From: Glandiceps talaboti
Taxonomy: Eukaryota; Hemichordata; Enteropneusta; Spengelidae
Assembly (NCBI RefSeq): GCF_964340395.1
Contig: NC_135556.1
Coordinates: forward strand, 2,815,001 to 2,879,000
Direction of reading: 5' to 3'
DNA: 64,000 bases
In this document: positions 28,301 through 35,425 of the stretch, piece by piece
How the letters are laid out: every line of letters begins with the position of its first letter
Numbering within the stretch: the stretch's first letter is position 1
Notes under the pieces: generated by a model
Told to the model about the DNA's origin: nothing
Seen by the model: the letters and a program-made list of their open reading frames with translations, nothing else
The model's database searches: none
Program-made: the position numbers and the translations under genes

Positions 28301-29686
28301 CAGTCAAACCATAATTTAGGACCAACTATTTCTACTCAGTTAATCCCCATACTTGGGTTAGTGCAGTCAAACCATAATTTAGGACCAACTATTTCTACTC
28401 AGTTAATCCCCATACTTGGGTTAGTGCAGTCAAACCATAATTTCAGACCAACTATTTCTACTCAGTTAATCCCCATACTTGGGTTAGTGCAGTCAAACCA
28501 TAATTTAGGACCAACTATTTCTACTCAGTTAATCCCCATACTTGGGTTAGTGCAGTCAAACCATAATTTAGGACCAACTATTTCTACTCAGTTAATCCCC
28601 ATACTTGGGTTAGTGCAGTCAAACCATAATTTCAGACCAACTATTTCTACTCAGTTAATCCCCATACTTGGGTTAGTGCAGTCAAACCATAATTTAGGAC
28701 CAACTATTTCTACTCAGTTAATCCCCATACTTGGATTAGTGCAGTCAAACCATATTTAAGACCAACTATTTCTTCACCTCTCCTGGACAACTAGTTTTCT
28801 AATCCACTTGAGTAGTAAACACAAGTAAGATGTCTCTTGTACATATTCAATATTTACAAAATAAGATGACCAAGTTTGAATATGTTCATGTAACTAGGAG
28901 ATCAAACTTAAGCTTCACTACGTATGGTTTGAATATATTCATGTAATTAGGGGATCAAATTTAAGTTTCAATGTATAGTTTGAATATATTCATGTAACTA
29001 GGGGATCAAATTTACGTTTCGATGTATGGTTTGAATATATTCATGTAACTAGGGAATCAAATTTACGTTTCGATGTATGGTTTGAATATATTCATGTAAC
29101 TAGGGGATCAAATTTAAGTATCACGATGTATGGTTTGAATATATTCATGTAACTAGGGGATCAAACTTAAGTTTCATTTCAATGCTGTAATAATTGTTGG
29201 ATTTCCTCATCTAAGTTTAGATAGCACAATTTTTTAAATAACCAATGGACTAAATAATTGGAATACACAGCAGTTGAAGAATGAAGTAATTGTAGGTGCC
29301 AGGATCACTGGGCTATGTGGTTATGTAGTAAGATTGTCTCATTGACAGTGTAAACATCAATACTTACAATTCTATGATAAATGTATCTTTAGATTTGTAA
29401 TGGAAATAAACATAAGAATGTTGGACCAAGTAGCCTAGCAACTGAACATATGTAATACTCTAACAAAGCCAAGTACACATGAACAGTTTAGAGAGAACAA
29501 GTCTAAAGTCAACATTGATTTGAACCTGATATCAATCAGAAGTCACTGTCAGTCTACTTTACCTGCAGCACATAGAAAACTGTTCTTCTTTTTCTTGCCA
29601 GCAATTGTGACATGAACAACACCGATGAGACGTTCATCACTTGGAAGAAATACTTCACGTTGTAAAGTATGACGGATTGCAGTCAT
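13178..29686 (-). CDS. EXOC1: Exocyst complex component 1 (Sec3), 5' half, nine coding exons
   Basis: Subunit of the octameric exocyst, which tethers secretory vesicles to the plasma membrane before SNARE fusion. The Sec3 N-terminus is known to bind PI(4,5)P2 and Rho-type GTPases through a PH-like fold. Nine exons join with consistent phases: complement(29563..29686, 26795..26922, 26268..26363, 25439..25505, 20177..20367, 19481..19606, 18898..19132, 17949..18058, 13178..13327), 1227 nt or 409 codons. The predicted start [13 protein letters not shown] and the pieces [39 protein letters not shown] and [17 protein letters not shown] follow vertebrate EXOC1 in order, as I remember it. The PH-like region is about residues 1-135, with a basic KKKKN patch near residue 34. 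A helical, coiled-coil-prone region follows from about 150 to 330. The C-terminal half (about 480 residues) is not visible. Splice sites are GT-AG throughout. Identification is firm; exact exon ends are from reading, not from transcripts. Confidence 0.95.
13360..13433 (-). pseudogene. Decayed partial duplicate of EXOC1 exon 9
   Basis: About 75 bases that repeat the acceptor and first half of exon 9, in the same orientation, 33 bp upstream of the real exon. Shared blocks include GGTAATGAAC, ATTCAACAG and CCAAACACTATTCCAGTCAC. Relative to the real exon there is one extra G at the acceptor, a one-base loss in the middle and about ten substitutions. Read from its acceptor it meets TAA TGA at once; read in the frame of the real exon it stops after about 14 codons. 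It has no donor, so it is very unlikely to be a functional alternative exon. Confidence 0.8.
13434..14019. other. EXOC1 intron 8, non-repetitive part
   Basis: Between the decayed exon 9 copy and the 37-bp minisatellite. No feature recognised. Confidence 0.6.
14020..17690. repeat. Minisatellite, 37-bp unit, about 95 copies, with a 50-bp variant at one end
   Basis: Unit TTACAGAGGGTGATTTATAT + ACATTGTAATATTACTG, near-perfect for 3.5 kb. Variants are almost confined to the triplet before CAGAGGG (TTA, TTG, GTA, CTA). The first four units (14020-14213) are about 50 bp and carry an extra TGCTTGTGTCTGT. It fills most of EXOC1 intron 8. Confidence 0.97.
17949..18058 (-). CDS. EXOC1: EXOC1 exon 8
   Basis: Two bases plus 36 codons, residues 323-359: [20 protein letters not shown] then [16 protein letters not shown], matching the F..RL..HLN..FV.Q segment of EXOC1. 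Acceptor CCTCAG, donor CAG|GTAAGA. The following intron carries a 3.7 kb, 37-bp minisatellite. Confidence 0.94.
18124..18217. mobile_element. Small palindromic element (MITE-like), 94 bp
   Basis: Terminal inverted repeats AATTGTAGCGT (18124-18134) and ACGCTACAATT (18207-18217), with weaker similarity continuing inward. The region is richer in CpG than the intron around it. Confidence 0.45.
18422..18499. mobile_element. Small element with perfect 14-bp inverted ends
   Basis: ACAATTTTGAAAAC at 18422-18435 and GTTTTCAAAATTGT at 18486-18499, enclosing a CpG-rich core. It abuts the 46-bp minisatellite in EXOC1 intron 7. Confidence 0.45.
18497..18783. repeat. Minisatellite, 46-bp unit, about 6 copies
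   Basis: Unit CATGTGTGGGTATACACCAT + GGGTATGACCTGCCTGGTGATTACTA, in EXOC1 intron 7. Each unit contains the palindrome GGGTATACACC-type core. Confidence 0.95.
18898..19132 (-). CDS. EXOC1: EXOC1 exon 7
   Basis: 78 codons plus one base, residues 245-322. It contains [20 protein letters not shown] and [18 protein letters not shown], the HIKAL.EGDL segment of the family. Acceptor TTTTAATGCAG, donor CCTT|GTGAGT. Confidence 0.95.
19481..19606 (-). CDS. EXOC1: EXOC1 exon 6
   Basis: Exactly 42 codons, residues 203-244: [13 protein letters not shown] followed by [19 protein letters not shown], a helical coiled-coil-prone stretch. Acceptor CCTATAG, donor GCA|GTAAGT. Confidence 0.94.
20177..20367 (-). 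CDS. EXOC1: EXOC1 exon 5
   Basis: Two bases plus 63 codons, residues 139-202. An acidic linker ([14 protein letters not shown]) is followed by the family's conserved [20 protein letters not shown] and SVLDG. Acceptor CTTTCAG. Donor GATGGG|GTTAGT is a less common +3 T form. Confidence 0.95.
20678..21192. repeat. Pyrimidine-rich minisatellite, 30-31-bp unit, about 16 copies
   Basis: Unit CTATTTGTTTGCCCCTCTCC + CTCCCCTGCAT or CTCCCCCTCT, in EXOC1 intron 4. The complementary strand, which is the EXOC1 sense strand, carries GGGGAGGGAGAGGGG in every unit. The several overlapping open frames here are products of the repeat. Confidence 0.95.
21193..22162. other. EXOC1 intron 4, AT-rich
   Basis: No feature recognised. 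Confidence 0.6.
22163..22431. repeat. Minisatellite, 31-bp unit, about 9 copies
   Basis: Unit CTGTCTGTATGATTTTAGGA + GTTGACCTGTA, in EXOC1 intron 4. Confidence 0.95.
22432..23789. other. EXOC1 intron 4, AT-rich
   Basis: No exon, RNA or repeat family recognised. Confidence 0.6.
23790..23901. repeat. (CA)n/(CATA)n microsatellite, left flank of a transposon insertion
   Basis: CA-rich run ending in CATACATACATAC directly against the CAGGGTTC end. The matching CA run continues at 25222, on the other side of the element. Confidence 0.95.
23902..25221. mobile_element. Non-autonomous DNA transposon, hAT-like, copy 1 (1.32 kb)
   Basis: Ends CAGGGTTCGTAC and GTGCGAACCCTG are inverted repeats of each other. 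Both subterminal regions carry many TTTTCCAGGG motifs, like the transposase-binding subterminal repeats of hAT elements. There is no transposase ORF. The element lies in EXOC1 intron 4 inside a CA microsatellite; flanks share ACATAC (6 bp), which is not informative in that context. A near-identical copy lies at 61431-62767. The hAT assignment is by end sequence and is not confirmed by an 8-bp target duplication. Confidence 0.8.
25222..25318. repeat. (CA)n microsatellite, right flank of the transposon
   Basis: CA-rich run continuing the tract interrupted at 23901. Confidence 0.97.
25439..25505 (-). CDS. EXOC1: EXOC1 exon 4
   Basis: Short exon, 22 codons plus one base: [20 protein letters not shown]. 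It matches the LNQRYL..K..FVNV segment of EXOC1. Acceptor TTTTAG, donor GAAG|GTAAAC. Next upstream in the transcript is exon 3, 762 bp away; exon 5 follows after a 5 kb intron holding the CAGGGTTC transposon and two minisatellites. Confidence 0.93.
26268..26363 (-). CDS. EXOC1: EXOC1 exon 3
   Basis: Exactly 32 codons, phase 0 at both ends. The peptide begins [15 protein letters not shown] and ends FISCLWK, the end of the PH-like region that is strongly conserved in the family. Acceptor CATAG, donor AAG|GTGAGT. Confidence 0.95.
26710..26817. repeat. 54-bp tandem duplication across the EXOC1 exon 2 donor
   Basis: Two copies (26710-26763, 26764-26817) share TATTGTCTTACCTTTGTTTC, which is AAG|GTAAGACAATA on the coding strand. 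The exonic copy is 26764-26817. The intronic copy carries an intact second donor at 26740-26741. Confidence 0.9.
26795..26922 (-). CDS. EXOC1: EXOC1 exon 2
   Basis: Residues 42-84, PH-like domain ([15 protein letters not shown]). Acceptor TTCATTAG; two bases complete a Val codon with the G from exon 1. Donor AAG|GTAAGA. The last 23 bases and the donor lie inside a 54-bp tandem duplication, so a second identical donor sits 54 bp downstream in the intron. Confidence 0.93.
26946..27262. repeat. Minisatellite, 38-bp unit, about 8 copies
   Basis: Unit CTTGACATCAAATACAAGAA + TCCTGGCTTAGTTTTGCA, in EXOC1 intron 1, starting 24 bp from exon 2 on the upstream side. Confidence 0.95.
27526..28766. repeat. 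Minisatellite, 63-bp unit, about 20 copies
   Basis: Unit ACTCAGTTAATCCCCATACT + TGGGTTAGTGCAGTCAAACC + ATAATTTAGGACCAACTATTTCT. The length is a multiple of three, so plus-strand open frames of 108 and 216 codons appear; these are repeat artefacts. Units of 62 bp and one with a deletion break the frame between 27878 and 28109. Confidence 0.96.
28870..29180. repeat. Minisatellite, 51-bp unit, about 6 copies
   Basis: Unit GTATGGTTTGAATATATTCA + TGTAACTAGGGGATCAAATT + TAAGTTTCAAT, diverged, in EXOC1 intron 1. Confidence 0.9.
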
Positions 29687-29715
29687 GGTATCAACTCTTT
29701 ACAAGTACCAACTAT
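29563..29715 (-). CDS. EXOC1: EXOC1 exon with the start codon
   Basis: Coding from the ATG at complement(29684..29686) to 29563, residues 1-41 plus one base. The peptide contains [10 protein letters not shown] and [12 protein letters not shown]. The donor reads CTGCAG|GTAAAG. A likely acceptor CAAACTAG follows a pyrimidine stretch and would start the exon at 29715, giving 29 bases of 5' UTR; another AG four bases on would give 29711. The start is chosen because it aligns with the start I recall for the family and because stops lie just upstream in frame. Confidence 0.9.
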
Positions 29716-30434
29716 CTAGTTTGAAACATACAAGAAAAGATAAATAACTGTGAATCTCAACTTTCTACTGACTTGAGAAAATTAACATGACATGTGATAC
29801 AAGAAATGAAGACATACATTCCAGCTGTAAGTCTAGTTCCAGCTTATCATCATGGAGTCGTCATATGCAGACAGGTAAGTCATATCATAAATATTTCATT
29901 GCAACTACAATCTGGGCTGTACTTCAGACAAATATAATAATGGTAAATTTCACCACAGATTTACGACCAAAGGTCAAGTTACATTGATTTACAGAACACT
30001 TTGTCAGATAGACATACCATAACAAATCAAATTATTTTATAAATGACAAATCAAATGGATTATATACCTTCTGACATTCAGCAATACAATAACAGTTAAT
30101 CAAAGTTAACATTGGAATTATGTAATTGTAATAAAAAAAGTATTATTAGAGTTAGATTGTTTACTTAACATATAAGATTAATGTCAAGTGTATGGAATAT
30201 TGTTTGCAATGTACATTTAGCAAAACAATACCCCCCCCCACCCCTCAAAAAAGGAAAATAAACATCAAAAACACAGTGCTGCAGTTTGAAGATCATTGAC
30301 ATTTTGCTCTGACTGAAATTAAATGATACTACAATTCAAATTACTGTTTATAACATGTAATGGAGAAGTTCCAGCTCCTTGGTAGATATGTTCAGCTTTG
30401 AAATATAAGTATCAAGGCATGGATTGACCCAAAT
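29716..30434. other. Intron upstream of the EXOC1 start exon
   Basis: AT-rich, with a C-run at 30232. No feature recognised. Confidence 0.5.
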
Positions 30435-30702
30435 TACAGGAAGTCTATCACAGCCTACATAGAATACAAGTTAGTTCTAAGTCTATCACAGCCTACATAG
30501 AATACAAGTTAGTTCTAAGTCTATCACAGCCTACATAGAATACAAGTTAGTTCTAAGTCTATCACAGCCTACATAGAATACAAGTTAGTTCTAAGTCTAT
30601 CACAGCCTACATAGAATACAAGTTAGTTCTAAGTCTATCACAGCCTACATAGAATACAAGTTAGTTCTAAGTCTATCACAGCCTACATAGAATACAAGTT
30701 AG
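30435..30702. repeat. 38-bp minisatellite, left part (7 copies)
   Basis: Unit AGTCTATCACAGCCTACATA + GAATACAAGTTAGTTCTA. It breaks off within a unit at ACAAGTTAG and resumes at 33080. Confidence 0.96.
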
Positions 30703-30953
30703 CATTACAATTCTGCCGATGCTAAAAGTAACACCTTTTAGCACCTTCTTACACCTGTACCCATATGGTGAATAACGCCACCAGCCTATACTTTGGGGCT
30801 ATGTGTAAATAAAACTTGTTTGTCTAAACTAAGCATCTTGCTGGAACTCGTTGACACCTCTCAATCCGATAATGGTCAGTAGTTGTACCTCAGATCACAG
30901 ACAAGAAACTGTGTTCCTTGCCTGTGCTCAGATGTTGTACCATGGCTCACAGT

Positions 30954-31299
30954 CCTGCTTGCAGACGGTGCACGCGTTTCGCTCAACACCGTCCTACGAA
31001 AAGTAACCGTCCTATAGCGAGTGCGAAAACAAAATACTTTCGCACCAATAACAAAATAATTACATATAATTTTTTTTTATAAAGCTATCAATTGATTTCA
31101 AAGTCCTGCCTTACAGATTCCGGGATTTCTGGTCCTCCGGACTGGGACTAGTACTTTTGTAGCCAAGGCGAGGTAAAATTACTAAATAGTCGATTTATTG
31201 CTGATATTTGAACACAGATGCGTTAAATCTTTAGTTACTAGCATTTCAGGTAAGCCCACGTTTCACAACTGTAGGCGACTTACTCCGTATGCAAGCAGG
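30954..31299. mobile_element. Inverted-repeat element, CCTGCTTGCA family, copy A
   Basis: Left end CCTGCTTGCAGACGG, right end CTTACTCCGTATGCAAGCAGG (inverted). It shares ACGCGTTTCGCTCAA with copy B at 54596. Nested in the 2.38 kb insertion. Confidence 0.6.
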
Positions 31300-32144
31300 G
31301 CGACATGGACCCTCAGACCACTAGTGGTCAACCGGTCTGAGATGGATCATAGACTCTACGAAATGGATGTAGCCTAGTAGAAATGTCTGTATTTGTGAAC
31401 AGTAAGGAATGTCTCTCAGATAGACTGTGTCCATGACTGTACTACAATGTTGTGTCAATCAAGGCCTCTTCGCAGGTTTGTGAAAATGATGCTGGGGACT
31501 AATCTCCATTTCAAAAAGGGAAGTTTTTCTAACTGAATAGGGTGTTTGTCCTGAATGTTCGATAACTTGCATTTCCGTCAATTTCTCGTCTCTGTTAATT
31601 TTAGCGACGAAGGGATACTAGTATGATATTCCATAGAACGCCTTTTGTTTATCAATTACAAACAATAGCATGTGAAGGGCGATATAATGTTGCCTTGTCC
31701 GAGAAACGGGAAGTACACTAGCTGTTTTCACTTCACTGCTCACACTTACATTGAAGAGCTATGTAGTCAGTAATCTTGGCTAGTCTATTCTATTGTCAAA
31801 CAGAATTTTCCCTCAAATTCAACATCACTGTCAGAATATATTCGAGAAAGGTTTACAACGTTTAAACTTTATTCATCCTGGATTCAATAGCAAGTGTACA
31901 TTCTTTGATCACGGATTTGCGAGTGCAAAACATTATAAAAGCACGGGACTGCAATTTTGTGTTCCATGTCTGTGTAACCTCAGATCACTGAAAATATTCA
32001 TTAGTGGTCTGAGTCTGAGTTGGAACACATCTCCGTTTATAGTGCTAGTTGTGTGTATTCACTAAGCCGTTTCAATATAATAATCATATGGGCGTTTTAT
32101 TTTCAACATCACGCAAACCATTGGCCTCTTTTCATGGTAGCGAT

Positions 32145-32305
32145 TAGTCTATCTGCTAGACCTCGGATGTTCTTCCGATACAAATGAAACACGACCGAAC
32201 ATCGCTATCGAGGATGGAACATCCAAGGCAAGCCCTCACTGCGAACTTCGTTCGCTTATAGTAATTAGTATCGAAAGAAAGCACGAACATCTAGCAGCAA
32301 GACTA
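32145..32305. mobile_element. 161-bp MITE with perfect 9-bp target duplication (Mutator-like)
   Basis: Ends TAGTCTATCTGCTAGAC and CTAGCAGCAAGACTA are inverted repeats. They are flanked by identical GGTAGCGAT at 32136-32144 and 32306-32314. A 9-bp duplication is typical of Mutator-like elements. It has an internal palindrome GCGAACTTCGTTCGC. Confidence 0.75.
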
Positions 32306-32336
32306 GGTAGCGATTTGACAGACGCCAACAAAATCG

Positions 32337-32437
32337 AATTTTAGACTCTAATATTACTCGCACGTACAGCGTACTTTTTATAGGATAATATCATAAAAAG
32401 TGAATCAGAGCAAGCATCTAACCTAGAGTCTAAAATT
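32337..32437. mobile_element. 101-bp palindromic element
   Basis: Perfect 14-bp inverted ends AATTTTAGACTCTA (32337-32350) and TAGAGTCTAAAATT (32424-32437). An inner hairpin ACTTTTTAT...ATAAAAAGT lies between. Confidence 0.5.
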
Positions 32438-32754
32438 AGATTTTATCCGATAATGGATATTTGTGTAATGTCGCGTCTTCATGGGGTCAGGTGTAAAAAA
32501 GACGGGTCAAAGTTTGGAAATGTGCACTCAGAGAACTGCGACACAACTGCTGACAGAGAGTTCTCAAATCATATTTTAGAGCTAAGGTGGCTATTGTCCT
32601 GCGTGTTCATTATAAAGCGGCCAAGTTCGCGTCACAATTTGTAAAATAACGCTACGACATTATACTAAACAATAAAGAATAAATAAGCCTTTGAAGTTTC
32701 TGTGCTCCTACTATAAATACTTCCTATGAATCTGGCCACAGCTACTCATGTCCT

Positions 32755-32869
32755 AGTCTAGCTGCTAGACCTCAGGTGTTATTCCGAATTTACAATACGA
32801 CAAGGATGGGCGTTCGTCATCACGGCGAACTTCGTCAGGAGAAAGCCCGAACGTCTAGCAGCAAGACAA
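32755..32869. mobile_element. Second copy of the TAGTCT-GCTGCTAGAC MITE
   Basis: Left TAGTCTAGCTGCTAGACCTC, right GAACGTCTAGCAGCAAGACA, the same family as 32145-32305. It is shorter inside and has no clear target duplication. Confidence 0.6.
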
Positions 32870-33079
32870 CTTTCTATAGTGGTCTGAGCGCACCATGCAT
32901 ACAATGAAAAGATGGAAAAGAAGATTATGCAAATACCCGACACTTCTTTATTTCTGTTGATATAGATGATGAGGCCAATTAACACATTTCTACCAGCTTA
33001 GCATATTAACTAACCTCGGATTTTCGAGGTTGGGAAGTTCTCAATTGGTCATACTTTAGCATCGGAGAGAATTATAATG

Positions 33080-33492
33080 GTTCTAAGTCTATCACAGCCT
33101 ACATAGAATACACGTTAGTTCTAAGTCTATCACAGCCTACATAGAATACAAGTTAGTTCTAAGTCTATCACAGCCTACATAGAATACAAGTTAGTTCTAA
33201 GTCTATCACAGCCTACATAGAATACAAGTTAGTTCTAAGTCTATCACAGCCTACATAGAATACAAGTTAGTTCTAAGTCTATCACAGCCTACATAGAATA
33301 CACGTTAGTTCTAAGTCTATCACAGCCTACATAGAATACAAGTTAGTTCTAAGTCTATCACACAGCCTACATAGAATACACGTTAGTTCTAAGTCTATCA
33401 CAGCCTACATAGAATACAAGTTAGTTCTAAGTCTATCACACAGCCTACATAGAATACAAGTTAGTTCTAAGTCTATCACACAGCCTACATAT
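33080..33492. repeat. 38-bp minisatellite, right part (about 11 copies)
   Basis: Same unit as 30435-30702, with ACACG/ACAAG and CACACAGCC variants. Confidence 0.96.
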
Positions 33493-33763
33493 ACATTTGT
33501 AGTACACATTAGTTCAGCAGACAAATTCTTGATCACAACTATAAATAATTGAATAATTTATCTTTGACACTGAAGGAGATTTAATCCCTCACCATTCAAA
33601 TGATTCAAAGAATTTCTATTTTACATCTATATGAAAATTCATTTTTGCTTAGTATCACATGAATTAATGTAATTGTGTTATGTTTATGACAATCCTTGTG
33701 GGTAATGACTCTGAAAAGTTAGTTTTGTAAATTGTATACACATCGCAGTATCAAAGTTAGTTA

Positions 33764-34053
33764 TCGGTGGCCGAGTGGTTAAACCACTTGCCTCTTACCA
33801 CTGTGGTTGGGGTTCGAACCACATTCAGGGTTCGATTAAATTTACCATGCTGTAAGTACGAAGAGTGTCATTCAGTTTGACTCTACCGAAAAACGCAGGG
33901 TTTCACCGGGTACTCTGGTTTCCTCCTGCATTAACACTGAACCCAATATGGGATGGCCCTCACTGGACTTCTTGGGAGACAAGTGTTTATGTACTTAAAA
34001 AACTATCCAATATAACTAAAGATTATCATTATTATTATTTAATTATTATTAAA
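33764..34053 (+). mobile_element. tRNA-derived SINE, second family
   Basis: A box TGGCCGAGTGG at 33768-33778 and B box GGTTCGAACC at 33811-33820, a near-intact tRNA-like head. The body contains CCGGGTACTCTGGTTTCCTC and GGGATGGCCCTCACTGGACT. It ends in TATTATTATT-type repeats. The body is unlike the SINE at 11949. Confidence 0.88.
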
Positions 34054-34801
34054 GTCTTGTTTCTACACTGGAATGGACATTTTGATTGAACAGTATAACA
34101 ATGCATTCATAGTTAGTTCATATTTGCATCTTAATTAATATGCAACTGGCTTGTGAAGTCACGGGCTACAAATGTTATGATGTGGGAAACTAGTGTGTGT
34201 AGTTGACGATAAAAAGGGGTGTGTACTATATTTGGTACATCAGTAACTTTTTCCTGAAGACAGAGAACAGTGATATAGTGTATCTGCTGAAGTCCTTAGA
34301 ATGCTTAGGTTTACTTGTAACATGGAGCCATCAAATATCAATTGAAATCATCAGTGGATTGGAACTATCCAATGATTTGATATGTATGTAAACAATAACA
34401 AATAAAGAATAACAAACGAACTAGGAAACTTGAACAAGGCAAGAAATAAGAAGGAATTAAAATACCATAAAAAAAAATAAAGACATTGAACTCTGTGCAA
34501 TTAAGTAGATTTTATTATGGCAGTGAATTAATAGTAAACTCTCCCATTCGGGCAAATGTCTGAAATACGAACCTAGTTCACGGGCTAGGCATGTGACACT
34601 TCTGTCAGTGATATGATGTGCACCTAAAAAAACTGAGCTGGGAGCTAGAGTTGTGGAATATTTGCGGATGAATGCTAAATTTTGCAACTTTTGGATTCAA
34701 ATGTCACGTCTTCCTGAGACAATTAAATACGACAACGTTACAAATGTACAACTAAACTGTTTGTTACTGCCCGTTCAATGCTACAAGAACAAAATACTTA
34801 C
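34054..34801. other. Intron between the presumed 5' exon and start exon of EXOC1
   Basis: No feature recognised. Confidence 0.5.
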
Positions 34802-34862
34802 TGATCACAGTTCTCGGTCATTCCGGTAGAGACGGCTGCCATTGCACTAGAGGTGTGACACA
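34802..34862 (-). other. EXOC1: Probable 5' non-coding exon of EXOC1 with a small upstream ORF
   Basis: CpG-containing stretch ending on the minus strand in a strong donor, GATCA|GTAAGTATT, 5.1 kb upstream of the coding start. It holds an ATG at complement(34840..34842) reading MAAVSTGMTENCD. When joined to the acceptor at 29715 this short ORF stops at the junction (CAA TAG), out of frame with EXOC1. The start of transcription is not visible and the 5' end given is approximate. Alternative: chance donor in promoter DNA. Confidence 0.4.
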
Positions 34863-35108
34863 GTAAACGAACAAACGTATGACTACTGTAATCTCAACAT
34901 ATCTCGCGAGAGTGCCCTACCACCTGTTGACTTATAAATATTTTGACCTCATTTGCATGTATAATAGTGTTGCCATAGACCACAGCGGACACTGTGTACA
35001 TGCCTACAATGTTAATGTAGTGTTTGATGTTTTCCCGGGATATTACTTAGCACAGTTAACAAATATTCATTTTCAACTGACTATTTTTGGCCAAATAAGC
35101 AAACAATT
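34863..35108. promoter_or_regulatory. Compact divergent promoter between EXOC1 and the plus-strand gene
   Basis: About 250 bp between the presumed EXOC1 5' exon and the ATG at 35109. It contains the 10-bp palindrome TCTCGCGAGA at 34902-34911, an element known from TATA-less and divergent promoters of housekeeping genes in vertebrates. It also has an ATTTGCAT octamer at 34951-34958 and an X-box-like half site GTTGCCATAGACCAC at 34969-34983. Which gene each motif serves is inference. Confidence 0.6.
34902..34911. promoter_or_regulatory. TCTCGCGAGA palindromic promoter element
   Basis: Perfect 10-bp palindrome with two CpGs in an otherwise CpG-poor window, placed between two divergent genes. 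Known in mammals as a core motif of a few percent of promoters, many of them bidirectional. Confidence 0.65.
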
Positions 35109-35425
35109 ATGACTACCGGGCATATATTACCTGGTTATGGAGATCCTGTCTCTCGTTTTCGTTCTAAATCCGCAGATCCGATGATGTCGGGCTACAGGCA
35201 TCGCAACATATTCCATGGTCCCGGAAGAGATCTCGAGCCACATGTACTGGAAGAAGTAAAGCGGGAAGCTAAGGCTGCTTGGGACGCCGATTTGAGAGAC
35301 TGGACGAAGACTCCAAATATTCGACCAACAACATATACACACTCATTCTATCAGAAACCCCAGGACGAACCAGCTAAAATGCGACCGACTTCACCACACA
35401 GGAGGAATAATCCACACCCCCCACT
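35109..35425 (+). CDS. Unidentified plus-strand gene, exon 1
   Basis: 105 codons plus CT. The ATG lies in AATTATGACTACC, 198 bp from the TCTCGCGAGA palindrome, and is the first ATG of the long frame. The donor ACT|GTAAGT is near-consensus. The exon is richer in CpG and Arg codons than the flanking intron. Confidence 0.85.

Larger units (their letters stand above)
30703..33079. mobile_element. 2.38 kb DNA-transposon-like insertion that splits a minisatellite
   Basis: Imperfect terminal inverted repeats of about 30 bp: left CATTACAATTCTGCCGATGC, right end reverse-complemented CATTATAATTCTCTCCGATG, both followed by CTAAA. Removing 30703-33079 restores the register of the 38-bp array except for one extra G. 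GC and CpG content are higher than in the flanks. No transposase frame; several smaller inverted-repeat elements are nested inside. The superfamily is not clear because no target duplication longer than about 1 bp is seen. Confidence 0.75.

Noticed and set aside
33764-33836. Intact tRNA gene
   Set aside because: A and B boxes are present, but the acceptor stem does not close and a SINE body follows.
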